A DNA stretch of 64,000 bases, taken from positions 374,850 to 438,849 of the forward strand of contig NZ_FNHV01000008.1 in NCBI RefSeq assembly GCF_900103585.1, written 5' to 3'. The translations under genes and the position numbers were made by a program. Each line of letters begins with the position of its first letter. Within the stretch, counting starts at the first letter, position 1. Source of the stretch: Streptomyces sp. cf386 (GTDB taxonomy: Bacteria > Actinomycetota > Actinomycetes > Streptomycetales > Streptomycetaceae). The notes beneath the pieces are model-generated. The model searched no databases and was not told the DNA's origin. It was given only the letters and a program-made list of their open reading frames with translations. Below are positions 35,130 through 45,205 of this stretch, in pieces.

Positions 35130-35569
35130 CGGGCGGTGCGGAAGCGACGGAGAGGCGTATGAAGGCCGGAGACGAACTGCCGCCCCTGGAGATCCCGATC
35201 ACCCGCACACTGATCGTCGCCGGGGCCGTCGCCTCACGCGACTACCAGGACGTGCACCACGACGCGGAGCTGGCTCGCGAGAAGGGCTCCCCCGACATCT
35301 TCATGAACATCCTGACGACGAACGGCCTGGTCGGCCGCTACATCACCGACCACTTCGGACCGACGGCCGTCCTGCGCAGAGTGGCCATACGACTCGGGGC
35401 ACCCAACTACCCGGGAGACACGATGGTGTTGACGGGCACGGTCGAGGAACTCGACGGCGACACGACGACGGTGCGGGTCGTCGGGGCGAACGCCATCGGC
35501 AGACATGTGACCGGCACGGTGACGGTGGCCGTGCCGACGGCCACCGCCCCCTCGGGAGGTGCCGCATGA
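35126..35569 (+). CDS. ChsH1-like MaoC-family enoyl-CoA hydratase subunit
   Basis: 147 residues, a single hot-dog domain. The hydratase motif 'SRDYQDVHHDAELAREKGSP' holds the catalytic Asp/His pair, followed by 'DIFMNILTTNGLVGRYITDH'. It overlaps the upstream fusion gene (ATGA, 35126-35129) and the downstream thiolase-like gene (ATGA, 35566-35569). The gene order ChsH2-ChsH1-Ltp2 is the same as in the mycobacterial cholesterol side-chain operon. Substrate in Streptomyces is unknown and need not be a steroid. Confidence 0.87.
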   Translation: MTGGAEATERRMKAGDELPPLEIPITRTLIVAGAVASRDYQDVHHDAELAREKGSPDIFMNILTTNGLVGRYITDHFGPTAVLRRVAIRLGAPNYPGDTMVLTGTVEELDGDTTTVRVVGANAIGRHVTGTVTVAVPTATAPSGGAA

Positions 35570-36732
35570 GTGCGCGCACGAGGGACGCCCTTTCCGGCCG
35601 GGCGGCGATCGTCGGTGTCGGGGCCACCGAGTTCTCCAAGGACTCGGGGCGCAGCGAGCTTCGGCTGGCCGTGGAGGCGGTGCGGGCGGCGCTGGACGAC
35701 GCGGGGCTGACGCCCGGGGACGTGGACGGGATGGTGACGTTCACGATGGACACCAGCCCGGAGATCACCGTGGCCCAGGCCTGTGGGATGGGTGAGCTGT
35801 CCTTCTTCTCCCGCGTCCACTACGGCGGCGGCGCGGCCTGCGCGACCGTCCAGCAGGCGGCGCTCGCCGTGGCGACGGGGGTCGCGGAGGTGGTGGTCTG
35901 CTACCGGGCGTTCAACGAGCGGTCGGGGCGGCGCTTCGGCTCGGGCGTGCAGCATCGGGAACCGTCGGCGGAGGGCGTGGCGCTCGGCTGGTCACTGCCG
36001 TTCGGATTGCTCACGCCGGCCTCCTGGGTGGCGATGGCGGCCCAGCGGTATCTGCACACCTACGGGCTGACACCGGAGGTGTTCGGGCATGTGGCGGTCA
36101 TGGACCGCACGTACGCGTCGACCAACCCGGCCGCGTACTTCCACGGCAGACCCATCACCCTCGCCGACCATGCGGCCTCGCGCTGGATCGTCGAGCCGCT
36201 GCGGCTGCTGGACTGCTGTCAGGAGACGGACGGCGGCCAGGCGCTCGTCGTCACGTCCGTCGACCGGGCCCGAGATCTGCCCCACCCGTCGGCCGTCATA
36301 GCGGCGGCGGCACAGGGCGCCGGCCGGGGACAGGAGCAGATGACGAGCTTCTACCGGGACGACCTCACCGGCCTGCCGGAGATGGCCGTGGTGGCGCGGC
36401 AACTGTGGCGGACGGCGGGGCTGGGGCCGGGGGAGATCGACGTGGGGATCCTGTACGACCACTTCACGCCGTTCGTGCTGATGCAGTTGGAGGAGTTCGG
36501 GTTCTGCGGAAAGGGGGAGGCCGGGGACTTCGTGGCCGAGGAGCGGCTGCCGCTCAACACCCACGGGGGGCAGCTCGGGGAGGCGTATCTGCATGGGATG
36601 AACGGCATAGCGGAGGGGGTGAGACAGGTGCGGGGGACATCCGTGAACCAGATACCCGGGGCGGGGCGGGTCCTGGTGACGGCCGGTACGGGCGTGCCGA
36701 CGTCGGGGCTGGTCCTGGCCGCCGACGGATGA
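35566..36732 (+). CDS. Ltp2-like lipid-transfer/thiolase-superfamily aldolase
   Basis: 388 residues with the thiolase fold: 'RAAIVGVGATEFSKDSGRSE' at the start, 'VHYGGGAACATVQQAALAVA' where the nucleophile Cys lies in true thiolases, and 'THGGQLGEAYLHGMNGIAEG' near the C-terminus. Ltp2 family members act as retro-aldolases on the 17-hydroxy acyl-CoA made by ChsH1-ChsH2. The tight overlap with those genes supports a complex. A small hairpin CCACCT-TCAGT-AGGTGG follows at about 36770. Confidence 0.85.
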   Translation: MSARTRDALSGRAAIVGVGATEFSKDSGRSELRLAVEAVRAALDDAGLTPGDVDGMVTFTMDTSPEITVAQACGMGELSFFSRVHYGGGAACATVQQAALAVATGVAEVVVCYRAFNERSGRRFGSGVQHREPSAEGVALGWSLPFGLLTPASWVAMAAQRYLHTYGLTPEVFGHVAVMDRTYASTNPAAYFHGRPITLADHAASRWIVEPLRLLDCCQETDGGQALVVTSVDRARDLPHPSAVIAAAAQGAGRGQEQMTSFYRDDLTGLPEMAVVARQLWRTAGLGPGEIDVGILYDHFTPFVLMQLEEFGFCGKGEAGDFVAEERLPLNTHGGQLGEAYLHGMNGIAEGVRQVRGTSVNQIPGAGRVLVTAGTGVPTSGLVLAADG

Positions 36733-36878
36733 CCCCCAGGGGTAATCCCGCAGTATGTGTCCCCCACTCGTCCACCTTCAGTAGGTGGAGTCAGCCCCAC
36801 CCCTACAACCTGAGGCGGACGCTGCTTCGGCACCTGCGGCCGATCCGCTGAAGCGGGGGTCGCTCATAGCGTGGAGCC

Positions 36879-37448
36879 ATGACCACACCCGTCTGCACCA
36901 GCGCCTCCGACGCCGCTACATCAGCGAGGCAGACCTTTCCGAACGCGACGACGTACCCCTCCTTCACGTCGTACGTGCGGGCTCGTCAGCCGGTGCTCCT
37001 GCGTACCGCCCGGTCGCTGACCGCGAACCCGAGCGACGCGGAGGACCTGCTGCAGACCGCGCTCACCAAGACATACGTGGCCTGGGAGCGCATCGAGGAC
37101 CATCGCGCGCTCGACGGCTATGTGCGCAGGGCGCTGCTGAACACGCGGACGTCGCAGTGGCGCAAGCGCAAGGTCGACGAGTTCGCCTGCGACGAGCTGC
37201 CCGAGCCGGAGCCCATGCCGGGCGGCGACGACCCCGCGGAGCAGCAGGCGCTGCACGACGCCATGTGGCGCGCGATCATGCGGCTGCCGGCGCGGCAGCG
37301 GGCGATGGTCGTCCTGCGCTACTACGAGGACCTCAGCGAGGTGCAGACGGCCGAGGTGCTCGACGTCTCCGTGGGCACGGTGAAGTCCGCGGTGTCACGG
37401 GCGCTCGGGAAGCTGCGCGAGGATCCTGAGCTGGGGTTGGTGCGATAG
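36879..37448 (+). CDS. SigE-family (ECF) RNA polymerase sigma factor
   Basis: 189 residues. Region 2 is 'SYVRARQPVLLRTARSLTAN' and 'DAEDLLQTALTKTYVAWERI'; region 4 is 'LPARQRAMVVLRYYEDLSEV' and 'VLDVSVGTVKSAVSRALGKL'. The family is the large actinobacterial group of ECF-like factors usually paired with a membrane protein or none. No anti-sigma gene is adjacent: downstream lie a pyrimidine tract and an IS insertion, so a former neighbour may have been displaced. GGAG precedes ATG 36879. Confidence 0.92.
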   Translation: MTTPVCTSASDAATSARQTFPNATTYPSFTSYVRARQPVLLRTARSLTANPSDAEDLLQTALTKTYVAWERIEDHRALDGYVRRALLNTRTSQWRKRKVDEFACDELPEPEPMPGGDDPAEQQALHDAMWRAIMRLPARQRAMVVLRYYEDLSEVQTAEVLDVSVGTVKSAVSRALGKLREDPELGLVR

Positions 37449-37490
37449 GGGTGGCACATGGGTGGGGTGGCACACGGTTGGCGGTGAGGT

Positions 37491-37590
37491 CTCCCCTCCC
37501 GTCCCTCCCTCCCGCAGCTCCCTCCTGTCCCTCTCTCCCGTCCCCCTCCCACCCCTCCCTTCCGTCCTCCCCTCCCCGTCCTCCTACCCC
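37491..37590. repeat. 100-nt polypyrimidine tract
   Basis: Ninety of 100 bases are C or T, built of irregular CCCTCC/TCCCC units, between the sigma factor stop and the IS element. Such tracts can form triplex or stall structures; no gene is present here. Confidence 0.85.
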
Positions 37591-37599
37591 GGACAGGCC

Positions 37600-38556
37600 C
37601 TAGGTGTATTGACCCGCAGGGTTGTTCGTGCGGCTGATGGGTGGCTGGCCGTCGAGTGCGGTGTGGCAGCGGTGGTGGTTGTAGGTGTGGAGGAAGTCTG
37701 CCAGGGCTGCGGTGCGCTCGTCGTTGGTGGTGTAGGGCCGTGGGTAGGTCCATTCGTCGAGCAGGGTGCGGTTGAAGCGTTCGACCTTGCCGTTGGTCTG
37801 GGGCCGGTGGGCGCGGGTGGGTTTGCCGGTCGCGCTGAGGTCGGCCATGGCCTGCTGCCAGGCGAAGCTCTTGCGATAGGGCCAGGCGTTGTCGGTCAGT
37901 ACTCGCTCGAGGCGGTCGATGCCGCAGGCGGCGAAGAAGGCTGCGACCCGGCGCAGGAAGGCTGCGCAGGTGGCGGTCTTCTCGTCGTCATGGATCTCGC
38001 TGTAGGCCAGGCGGCTGTGGTCGTCGACGGCGGAGTGGACGTAGTCGAAGCCGACGCTGCTGCGCCGGGCGCGGCCGGCTTGGCGGCCCAGGACCTTGTG
38101 TCCGCCGCCGTCGGGGATGCGGCCGGGTTTCTTGACGTCGACGTGGATGAGTTCGCCGGGCCGGTCGCGTTCGTCGCGGCGGATGAGCTGTCCGGTGGGC
38201 CGGTCCAGGAAGGCCAGGCGGTTGAGGCCGTGGCGGACCAGGATGCGGTGGACGGTCGAGGTGGGCAGGCCGGGGATCGGGCCGAGGCGTGCGGGTCCGA
38301 GCTTGCGGCTCTGGGGCAGCCGGCAGACGCGGGCTTCGGTTGCCGCAGTGGTTCGGTGGGGTGTCGTGCGTGGACGGCTGGAGCGGTCGAAGAGCCCGCT
38401 TTCGCCCTCGGACCGCCAGTGTCGGATCCACTTGTGGGCGGTGGGGCGGGAGATGCCCATTTCCGCGGCGACGTGCGCGAGGGGACGGCCGGAGCGGACA
38501 CGGTCGATGAGCAGTCGCCTGCCGTGAACGGTCAGCCGGGCATTACGGTGGGACAC
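37600..38556 (-). CDS. IS481-family DDE transposase
   Basis: 318 residues from GTG 38556, which follows GGAGGCCTTC. N-terminal HTH 'HVAAEMGISRPTAHKWIRHW', then an rve/integrase core with the triad Asp in 'GELIHVDVKKPGRIPDGGGH', Asp in 'VLTDNAWPYRKSFAW' and Glu in 'NGKVERFNRTLLDEW'. The stop TAG (37600-37602) lies outside the IS, in the CCTAGG target duplication, so the element borrows its stop codon. A longer start at 38595 is possible but lacks a ribosome-binding site. Confidence 0.92.
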   Translation of the reverse strand: MSHRNARLTVHGRRLLIDRVRSGRPLAHVAAEMGISRPTAHKWIRHWRSEGESGLFDRSSRPRTTPHRTTAATEARVCRLPQSRKLGPARLGPIPGLPTSTVHRILVRHGLNRLAFLDRPTGQLIRRDERDRPGELIHVDVKKPGRIPDGGGHKVLGRQAGRARRSSVGFDYVHSAVDDHSRLAYSEIHDDEKTATCAAFLRRVAAFFAACGIDRLERVLTDNAWPYRKSFAWQQAMADLSATGKPTRAHRPQTNGKVERFNRTLLDEWTYPRPYTTNDERTAALADFLHTYNHHRCHTALDGQPPISRTNNPAGQYT

Positions 38557-38656
38557 GAAGGCCTCCGTGCGGTGAAGATTCGACACCTCCACCACACACG
38601 GAGGCCTTCGCCATGATCAAGCCCGGCCGGCGTCAACAACGCTCGTGATCAATACA
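37605..38656 (-). mobile_element. IS481-family insertion sequence, complete
   Basis: A 1052-bp element. The ends TGTATTGACCCG (from 37605) and, reversed, TGTATTGATCACG (to 38656) share their first eight bases. It is flanked by a perfect 6-bp target duplication CCTAGG (37599-37604 and 38657-38662), which fits the NCTAGN target preference known for IS481. One transposase fills it on the minus strand. The preserved ends and duplication indicate a recent, intact insertion. It lies between the sigma factor and the acyl-CoA synthetase gene. Confidence 0.92.
38556..38610 (-). promoter_or_regulatory. hairpin sequestering the transposase ribosome-binding site
   Basis: CGAAGGCCTCCGTG (38556-38569) and CACGGAGGCCTTCG (38597-38610) are a perfect 14-bp inverted repeat with a 27-nt loop. 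In the transposase mRNA the 3' arm contains the GGAGG site and ends at the GTG start. Read-through transcription from outside would fold and hide the site, a known way for IS elements to limit transposition. Confidence 0.75.
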
Positions 38657-38721
38657 CCTAGGCCCTAGCGGCAGAGCTCTGTGAACGCAACGTGACATGA
38701 TCGATCGCCCGGCCCTAGTGA

Positions 38722-38737
38722 CATACCGCGCGGTATG
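38722..38737. promoter_or_regulatory. 16-bp palindromic operator upstream of acyl-CoA synthetase
   Basis: CATACCGCGCGGTATG is a perfect 16-bp palindrome 60 bp before the GTG start at 38798. Palindromes of the type ATACCGnnCGGTAT occur before acyl-CoA metabolism genes controlled by TetR-type repressors; that role is inferred. The IS end lies 60 bp upstream, so the operator is intact. Confidence 0.55.
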
Positions 38738-38797
38738 CGCGCAGAATCTCCGCAACCCTTACTACCGCGTAGGCAATGTCGCCCCCGGGAGGACGCC

Positions 38798-40453
<1,656 letters not shown>

Positions 40454-40534
40454 CGCGCCGGCTCCGACGCATATGCGGCGGCCGGGACGAGGCAAGCTCG
40501 TCCCGGCCGCCGCGCACGTCATGAGGGACGTACG

Positions 40535-43500
40535 TCAGTTGGTCCCGATCCGCGAGAGCAGGTCCACGATCCGCGACTGCACCTCGGCGCTGGTGGACCG
40601 CTCCGCGAGGAACAGGACCGTCTCGCCGGAGGCCAGCCGCGGCAGGTCGGCCTGGTCGACGGCGGCGGTGTAGACGACGAGCGGGGTGCGGTTGAGCTGA
40701 CCGTTCGCCCGCAGCCAGTCCACGATGCCGGCCCGGCGCCGGTGCACCTGCATCAGGTCCATCACGACCAGGTTCGGCCGGAAGTCGCCCGCCAGCGCCA
40801 CCGCGTCGGCGTCACTCGCGGCCCGCGCCACCTGCATCCCGCGCCGCTCCAGCGTCGCGGTCAGCGCCAGCGCGATCTCCGCGTGCTCCTCGATGAGCAG
40901 GACGCGCGGCGGGTGCTGCTCGGTGTCCCGAGGCGCGAGCGCCTTCAGCAGTACGGCGGGATCGGCACCGTACGCCGCCTCCCGCGAGGCCTGTCCGAGC
41001 CCCGCCGTCACCATCACCGGCACCTCGGCCGCGACCGCGGCCTGCCGCAGCGACTGCAGCGCGGTCCGTGTGATCGGCCCGGTCAGAGGGTCGACGAACA
41101 GCGCGGCCGGGAACGCCGCGATCTGCGCGTCGACCTCCTCGCGCGAGTGCACGATGACCGGCCGGTAGCCACGATCGCTCAGCGCCTGCTGGGTCGTCAC
41201 GTCCGGCGCAGGCCACACCAGCAGCCGCCGGGGGTTGTCGAGCGGCTCCGGCGGCAGCTCGTCGTCCATCGGCTGCGGGCGCGGGGTGTCGGCGACCTCG
41301 ATGGCGCCGCCCGGCCCGTCCAGCGGCTCGGGACCCTCGGCGGCGTTCTCGTCCGGCGCGCCTATGGCGTACGACCGCCCGGCGCCCTCGGTGATCGGCG
41401 CCAGCCGCGTCTGTCCCGCCTGCGACGGCTGGGCCTGCCCGCCGAGCGAGGGCTGCCCGGGGACCGGCTGCGCGGGCACGGGTTGTGCGGGCACCGGCTT
41501 CTCGGCCGGCGGATGCGGCCGCGCCGTCTGCTCAGTCGAGGCGGACGCCCGCGCGGCGGGGTCGGGCGGTGTACCGAGCTTGCGGCGCCGTCCGCCACCG
41601 TTGGTCTGATGCGGGGGAGGCGTGGCCGACGACTGGGACGACAGGGACGGTTGTGCCGGTGAGGACGGCTGAGCCGGCTGAGCCGGTTGTGCCGACTGTG
41701 GGGCCTGCGTGGGCTGTTGCACCTGCGCCGCCTGCCGGGTGAACGGCACTCCCTGCCCCAACGTCCGCACACTGATCGCCCGACCCTGCGTGGAGTTCGG
41801 GTCCACGGGAGCGCCCGGCGCGGCAGGAACGGCGGCTTCGGCCGGAAGAGGCTGCGCCGCACGCTGCTGGGCCGGCGTCGCTGCGGCCTCGGGGGGCAGC
41901 GGCGTGCCCGCGGCCGGGGTACCGGGGGCGGGCTGCGGCTGGGCCTGCTGGGGGGTGTTCGGGTTCGGCGTCGGTACGGCCGTCCCGGCGTCGGAGGTGC
42001 CGTCGGCAGCGGGCCACGGCTGCGGAGTCGGCGTGCCCTGCGCGGGGATGCCCTGACCGGGTGTCTCGGTGGGGAGAGGCTGCCCCTGCTGTACGGGGAC
42101 CGGCTGCCCCGGAGCCGCCTGCCCGGGCGCACCCTGAGCAACGGCAGCCTGCGCCGGAGCACCCGGCGCAGCCGTCCCGGCCGCTTCCGCCGGCTGGCCC
42201 ACGGCCCGTCGGCGACGCCCGGTCGGCGCGCTGGTCGGATGCGGCTGCGGCGGGGTGTGGTCCTCGGCCTGGTCGTGCGGCACGGCGTCGTGCCGACCCT
42301 CGTCGACAAGTACGTCACCGGGGACGCCCGGCCCGGGAACCTGGCCCCGGCCCTGCCCCTGCTGAGCCTGCACGGGAGCCGGACCCTGCCCCGGAACCGA
42401 CGCCGGAGCCACAGCCGTACCGGCAGGCCCCGCAGCCGTATCCGCAGGCGTCGCGGCCACAGCCGCACCTGCGGGCGTCGCAGCCGCGGCAGCCGGAGCC
42501 GAAGTCGGCTCAGCGCCGCCCTGCCCCTCTGCCCCGGCGGCGGGCCCCCGGTCCGCCTCGGCGGGCGGCAGCGCGAACACCTTCCGCGGCCCCGCCTCCT
42601 GCGCCTGCCCGGCCGCCCGCTCCGACGCCGCGGCCAGCGCACGCCGACGCCGCCCGGTCGGCTGAGTCCCCTCACCCGAGTCGGCCGTACCGGGCTCGGA
42701 GGGCGACTGCCCGCCGTCACCGCCCGCAGGCAGCGCGGGCGGCAGAGCGTGCTGCTCGCCGCCGTCCCGCCGGGCACGCCGCCCGCTGGGCGCGGGTACG
42801 CCCTGCGGCGGTACGGTCCCGCCCAGGCCGTTCCCGGTGGCCGCGGTGCCCGCCGCATGCTCGGCGGCCGTCATCACGGCACCCTCGGAGACACCGTCGC
42901 CGACGTCGTCGGCCGGTCGCCCGCGGCGCCGTCCGGTACCGCCGGAGCCCTCGTCGCCACCGTCTCCCGCACCCTGGGGGAGCGCCGGTGCGGCCGAACG
43001 CCTGCGCCGCCGTCCGGTGGGCGCCGCGCCCTCGGCATCGGAGCTCTCGGCGTCGGCACCGGGCGTGTCGCTCTCCAGGAAGGCGTCGACGGAGGACCGC
43101 CGGGCCCGCCGCCGCCCGCTCCCGCCACCTTGCTCGCCCTCCACGGGGGCACCCTCGGCCCCGTCACCGGCCTCGGCCGCGACGGAGTCGACGGGGGAGG
43201 CGGAAACAGCCCCGGCCCCACCCCCGATCGGCACCTCCAGGACGAACGCACTGCCGCTCATCCCCGGCACCTCGTGCGTCTGCAGCACCCCGCCGTGAGC
43301 CCGCACGATCCCGCGCACGATCGGCTCGTGCACCGGGTCTCCCCCGGCATACGGCCCGCGCACCTCGATCCGTACGACCTCACCGCGCTGCGCCGCCGCG
43401 ACGACCACGGTGTTGTCCATGTAACCGCCCGCCGACACCGGCGAGTTCCCGGTCGCGTCGACCCCCGCGACATCCGCGACGAGATGCGCGAGCGCGGTGG

Positions 43501-44875
43501 CCAGGCGCTGCGGGTCGACCTCGGCCTCGATGGGCGGCGCGTGCACGGCGAACTGCACGCGCCCGGGCCCGATGAGCTCGACGGCCCCGTCGACACCCGC
43601 GGCGACGACGGCGTCGAGCATCACCTTCGTACGGGAGACCCCGTCACCACCGGAGTCGAGCCGCTGGTACTGGAGCACGTTGTCGATCAGGGTCGTGATC
43701 CGCGAGTACCCGGCGGACAGGTGATGGAGCACCTGGTTGGCCTCGGGCCACAGCTGCCCCGCGTCGTCCGCGGCGAGCGCGGCCAGCTCCCGGCGCAGCT
43801 CGTCGAGCGGCCCGCGCAGCGAACCCCCGAGCAGTGTCAGGAGCTGCTCGTGCCGGCCCGCCAGCGCCTCGTACCGGTCCTTCTCCCGCTCCCCGAGCGC
43901 GGCGTACCGCTCCTCACCCGCGGCGAGCTCCTCCTGGTGCCCTTCCTGCAGCTCCTCGACCTCGGCCACGTGCTTCTGCCGCAGCGCGGTCAGTTCTGAG
44001 GCGTGCTCCTCGGCGAGCCGCTCCAGCTCCTGCGCGTGCTGCTGCTCGGCGGCGTCCTTCTCCTCGGCGAGGGTGTCGTAGGGCCGACGGTCGGTGAAGG
44101 TCATCACGGCGCCGACGAGCTGCTCGCCGTCGCGTACGGGGGCGGTCGTCAGGTCGACGGACACCTTGTCGCCGCCCTTGGACCACAGCACCTGCCCCCG
44201 CACCCGGTGCTTGCGCCCGGAGCGCAGGGTGTCGGCGAGCGGGGACTCCTCGTAGGGGAAGGGTGACCCGTCGGGACGCGAGTGCAGGACGAGCGTGTGC
44301 AGCTCCCGTCCGCCGAGATCACTGGCCCGATAACCCAGTATCTGAGCGGCGGCCGGATTGACGAGGACGATCCGCCCGTCGGTGTCGGTCCCGACCACGC
44401 CCTCGGACGCGGCCCGCAGGATCATCTCGGTCTGCCGCTGCGAACGCGCCAGCTCGGCCTCGGTGTCGACGGTCCCGGAGAGGTCCCGCACGACGAGCAT
44501 GAGCAGCTCGTCACCGGTGTAGCCGTAGCCGTCGTAGGCCTGTTGTCCGTTCTCGAGATTCGCGGACGTGACCTCGACCGGGAACTCGGTGCCGTCCGTC
44601 CGCCGGGCCATCATCCGGGTCGGCTTGGTCCGCCCCTGCGGGTCCATGTGATCGGGCCGCCGCATGGACCCCGGGATCAGCTTGGAGTCGAAGTGCGGCA
44701 GCAGATCGAGCAGCCCGCGCCCGACCAGTGCGGTCCCCGGCGCCTCGAAGGTCTCCAGGGCGATGGTGTTGGCGTTGACGACGGTCCCATTGGCGTTGAC
44801 CAGCACCAACGCGTCGGGCAGCGCATCGAGTATGGCTGCGAGGCGAGCAGCGCCTCGGGATGGCCTGCTGCTCAC
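40535..44875 (-). CDS. giant PAS - degenerate histidine kinase - linker - double receiver protein
   Basis: 1446 residues. Two PAS domains (~10-140 and ~148-265), a coiled coil of Glu/Ala repeats (~270-345), a kinase-like region (~345-560), a Pro/Gln/Ala-rich low-complexity linker of about 640 residues, then two receiver-like domains (~1215-1310 and ~1325-1446). The H-box reads 'LLGGSLRGPLDELRRELAAL', with Gly where the phospho-accepting His belongs. The ATPase N-box lacks its Asn ('ALAHLVADVAGV'). The second receiver keeps Asp in 'LVVMDLMQVH' but lacks the usual Lys. It is probably a signalling scaffold rather than a kinase. GTG 44875 follows GGGAGGAAG. Confidence 0.85.
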   Translation of the reverse strand: MSSRPSRGAARLAAILDALPDALVLVNANGTVVNANTIALETFEAPGTALVGRGLLDLLPHFDSKLIPGSMRRPDHMDPQGRTKPTRMMARRTDGTEFPVEVTSANLENGQQAYDGYGYTGDELLMLVVRDLSGTVDTEAELARSQRQTEMILRAASEGVVGTDTDGRIVLVNPAAAQILGYRASDLGGRELHTLVLHSRPDGSPFPYEESPLADTLRSGRKHRVRGQVLWSKGGDKVSVDLTTAPVRDGEQLVGAVMTFTDRRPYDTLAEEKDAAEQQHAQELERLAEEHASELTALRQKHVAEVEELQEGHQEELAAGEERYAALGEREKDRYEALAGRHEQLLTLLGGSLRGPLDELRRELAALAADDAGQLWPEANQVLHHLSAGYSRITTLIDNVLQYQRLDSGGDGVSRTKVMLDAVVAAGVDGAVELIGPGRVQFAVHAPPIEAEVDPQRLATALAHLVADVAGVDATGNSPVSAGGYMDNTVVVAAAQRGEVVRIEVRGPYAGGDPVHEPIVRGIVRAHGGVLQTHEVPGMSGSAFVLEVPIGGGAGAVSASPVDSVAAEAGDGAEGAPVEGEQGGGSGRRRARRSSVDAFLESDTPGADAESSDAEGAAPTGRRRRRSAAPALPQGAGDGGDEGSGGTGRRRGRPADDVGDGVSEGAVMTAAEHAAGTAATGNGLGGTVPPQGVPAPSGRRARRDGGEQHALPPALPAGGDGGQSPSEPGTADSGEGTQPTGRRRRALAAASERAAGQAQEAGPRKVFALPPAEADRGPAAGAEGQGGAEPTSAPAAAAATPAGAAVAATPADTAAGPAGTAVAPASVPGQGPAPVQAQQGQGRGQVPGPGVPGDVLVDEGRHDAVPHDQAEDHTPPQPHPTSAPTGRRRRAVGQPAEAAGTAAPGAPAQAAVAQGAPGQAAPGQPVPVQQGQPLPTETPGQGIPAQGTPTPQPWPAADGTSDAGTAVPTPNPNTPQQAQPQPAPGTPAAGTPLPPEAAATPAQQRAAQPLPAEAAVPAAPGAPVDPNSTQGRAISVRTLGQGVPFTRQAAQVQQPTQAPQSAQPAQPAQPSSPAQPSLSSQSSATPPPHQTNGGGRRRKLGTPPDPAARASASTEQTARPHPPAEKPVPAQPVPAQPVPGQPSLGGQAQPSQAGQTRLAPITEGAGRSYAIGAPDENAAEGPEPLDGPGGAIEVADTPRPQPMDDELPPEPLDNPRRLLVWPAPDVTTQQALSDRGYRPVIVHSREEVDAQIAAFPAALFVDPLTGPITRTALQSLRQAAVAAEVPVMVTAGLGQASREAAYGADPAVLLKALAPRDTEQHPPRVLLIEEHAEIALALTATLERRGMQVARAASDADAVALAGDFRPNLVVMDLMQVHRRRAGIVDWLRANGQLNRTPLVVYTAAVDQADLPRLASGETVLFLAERSTSAEVQSRIVDLLSRIGTN

Positions 44876-45205
44876 GAGACGCTTCCTCCCTGTTACCGCA
44901 CCTAGCCGACCGCTCGGGCCATCTTGCCAACCGGCCCGCGACGTGTCACGCGAGGGAGTCTAAGGGCTGGGATTGCGCTCGCGACGCCGGATGAGAGGGA
45001 GGTCGCACGACGAAGTGACCCAGAACGTATGACCGCCTGTGCAGATGTCCTGCCCACCGTCCTTCCAGCGTCCTTCCGACTTCGCGAGACCTTCGCGGGA
45101 CATTTACGGACCCGGTGCTTCCCCCGTGGAATGTCTGTGCGAGGGCTGTACGACGACGTACCGGAGCCCCCGCTTCCCCCTCAGCGTCCCTGCCTCCCCA
45201 CCTCC
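44876..45205. other. 330-bp gene-free interval
   Basis: Between the giant PAS gene and the subtilisin-inhibitor gene, both on the minus strand. I see no convincing frame or RNA gene. It must contain the promoter of the PAS gene; no consensus boxes stand out. Confidence 0.5.

Noticed and set aside
41687..43999. Long plus-strand open frames opposite the giant PAS protein (up to 770 codons)
   Set aside because: Antisense shadows of the Pro/Gln/Ala-rich linker and kinase region. Their translations are Arg/Pro/Gly-rich without domains.
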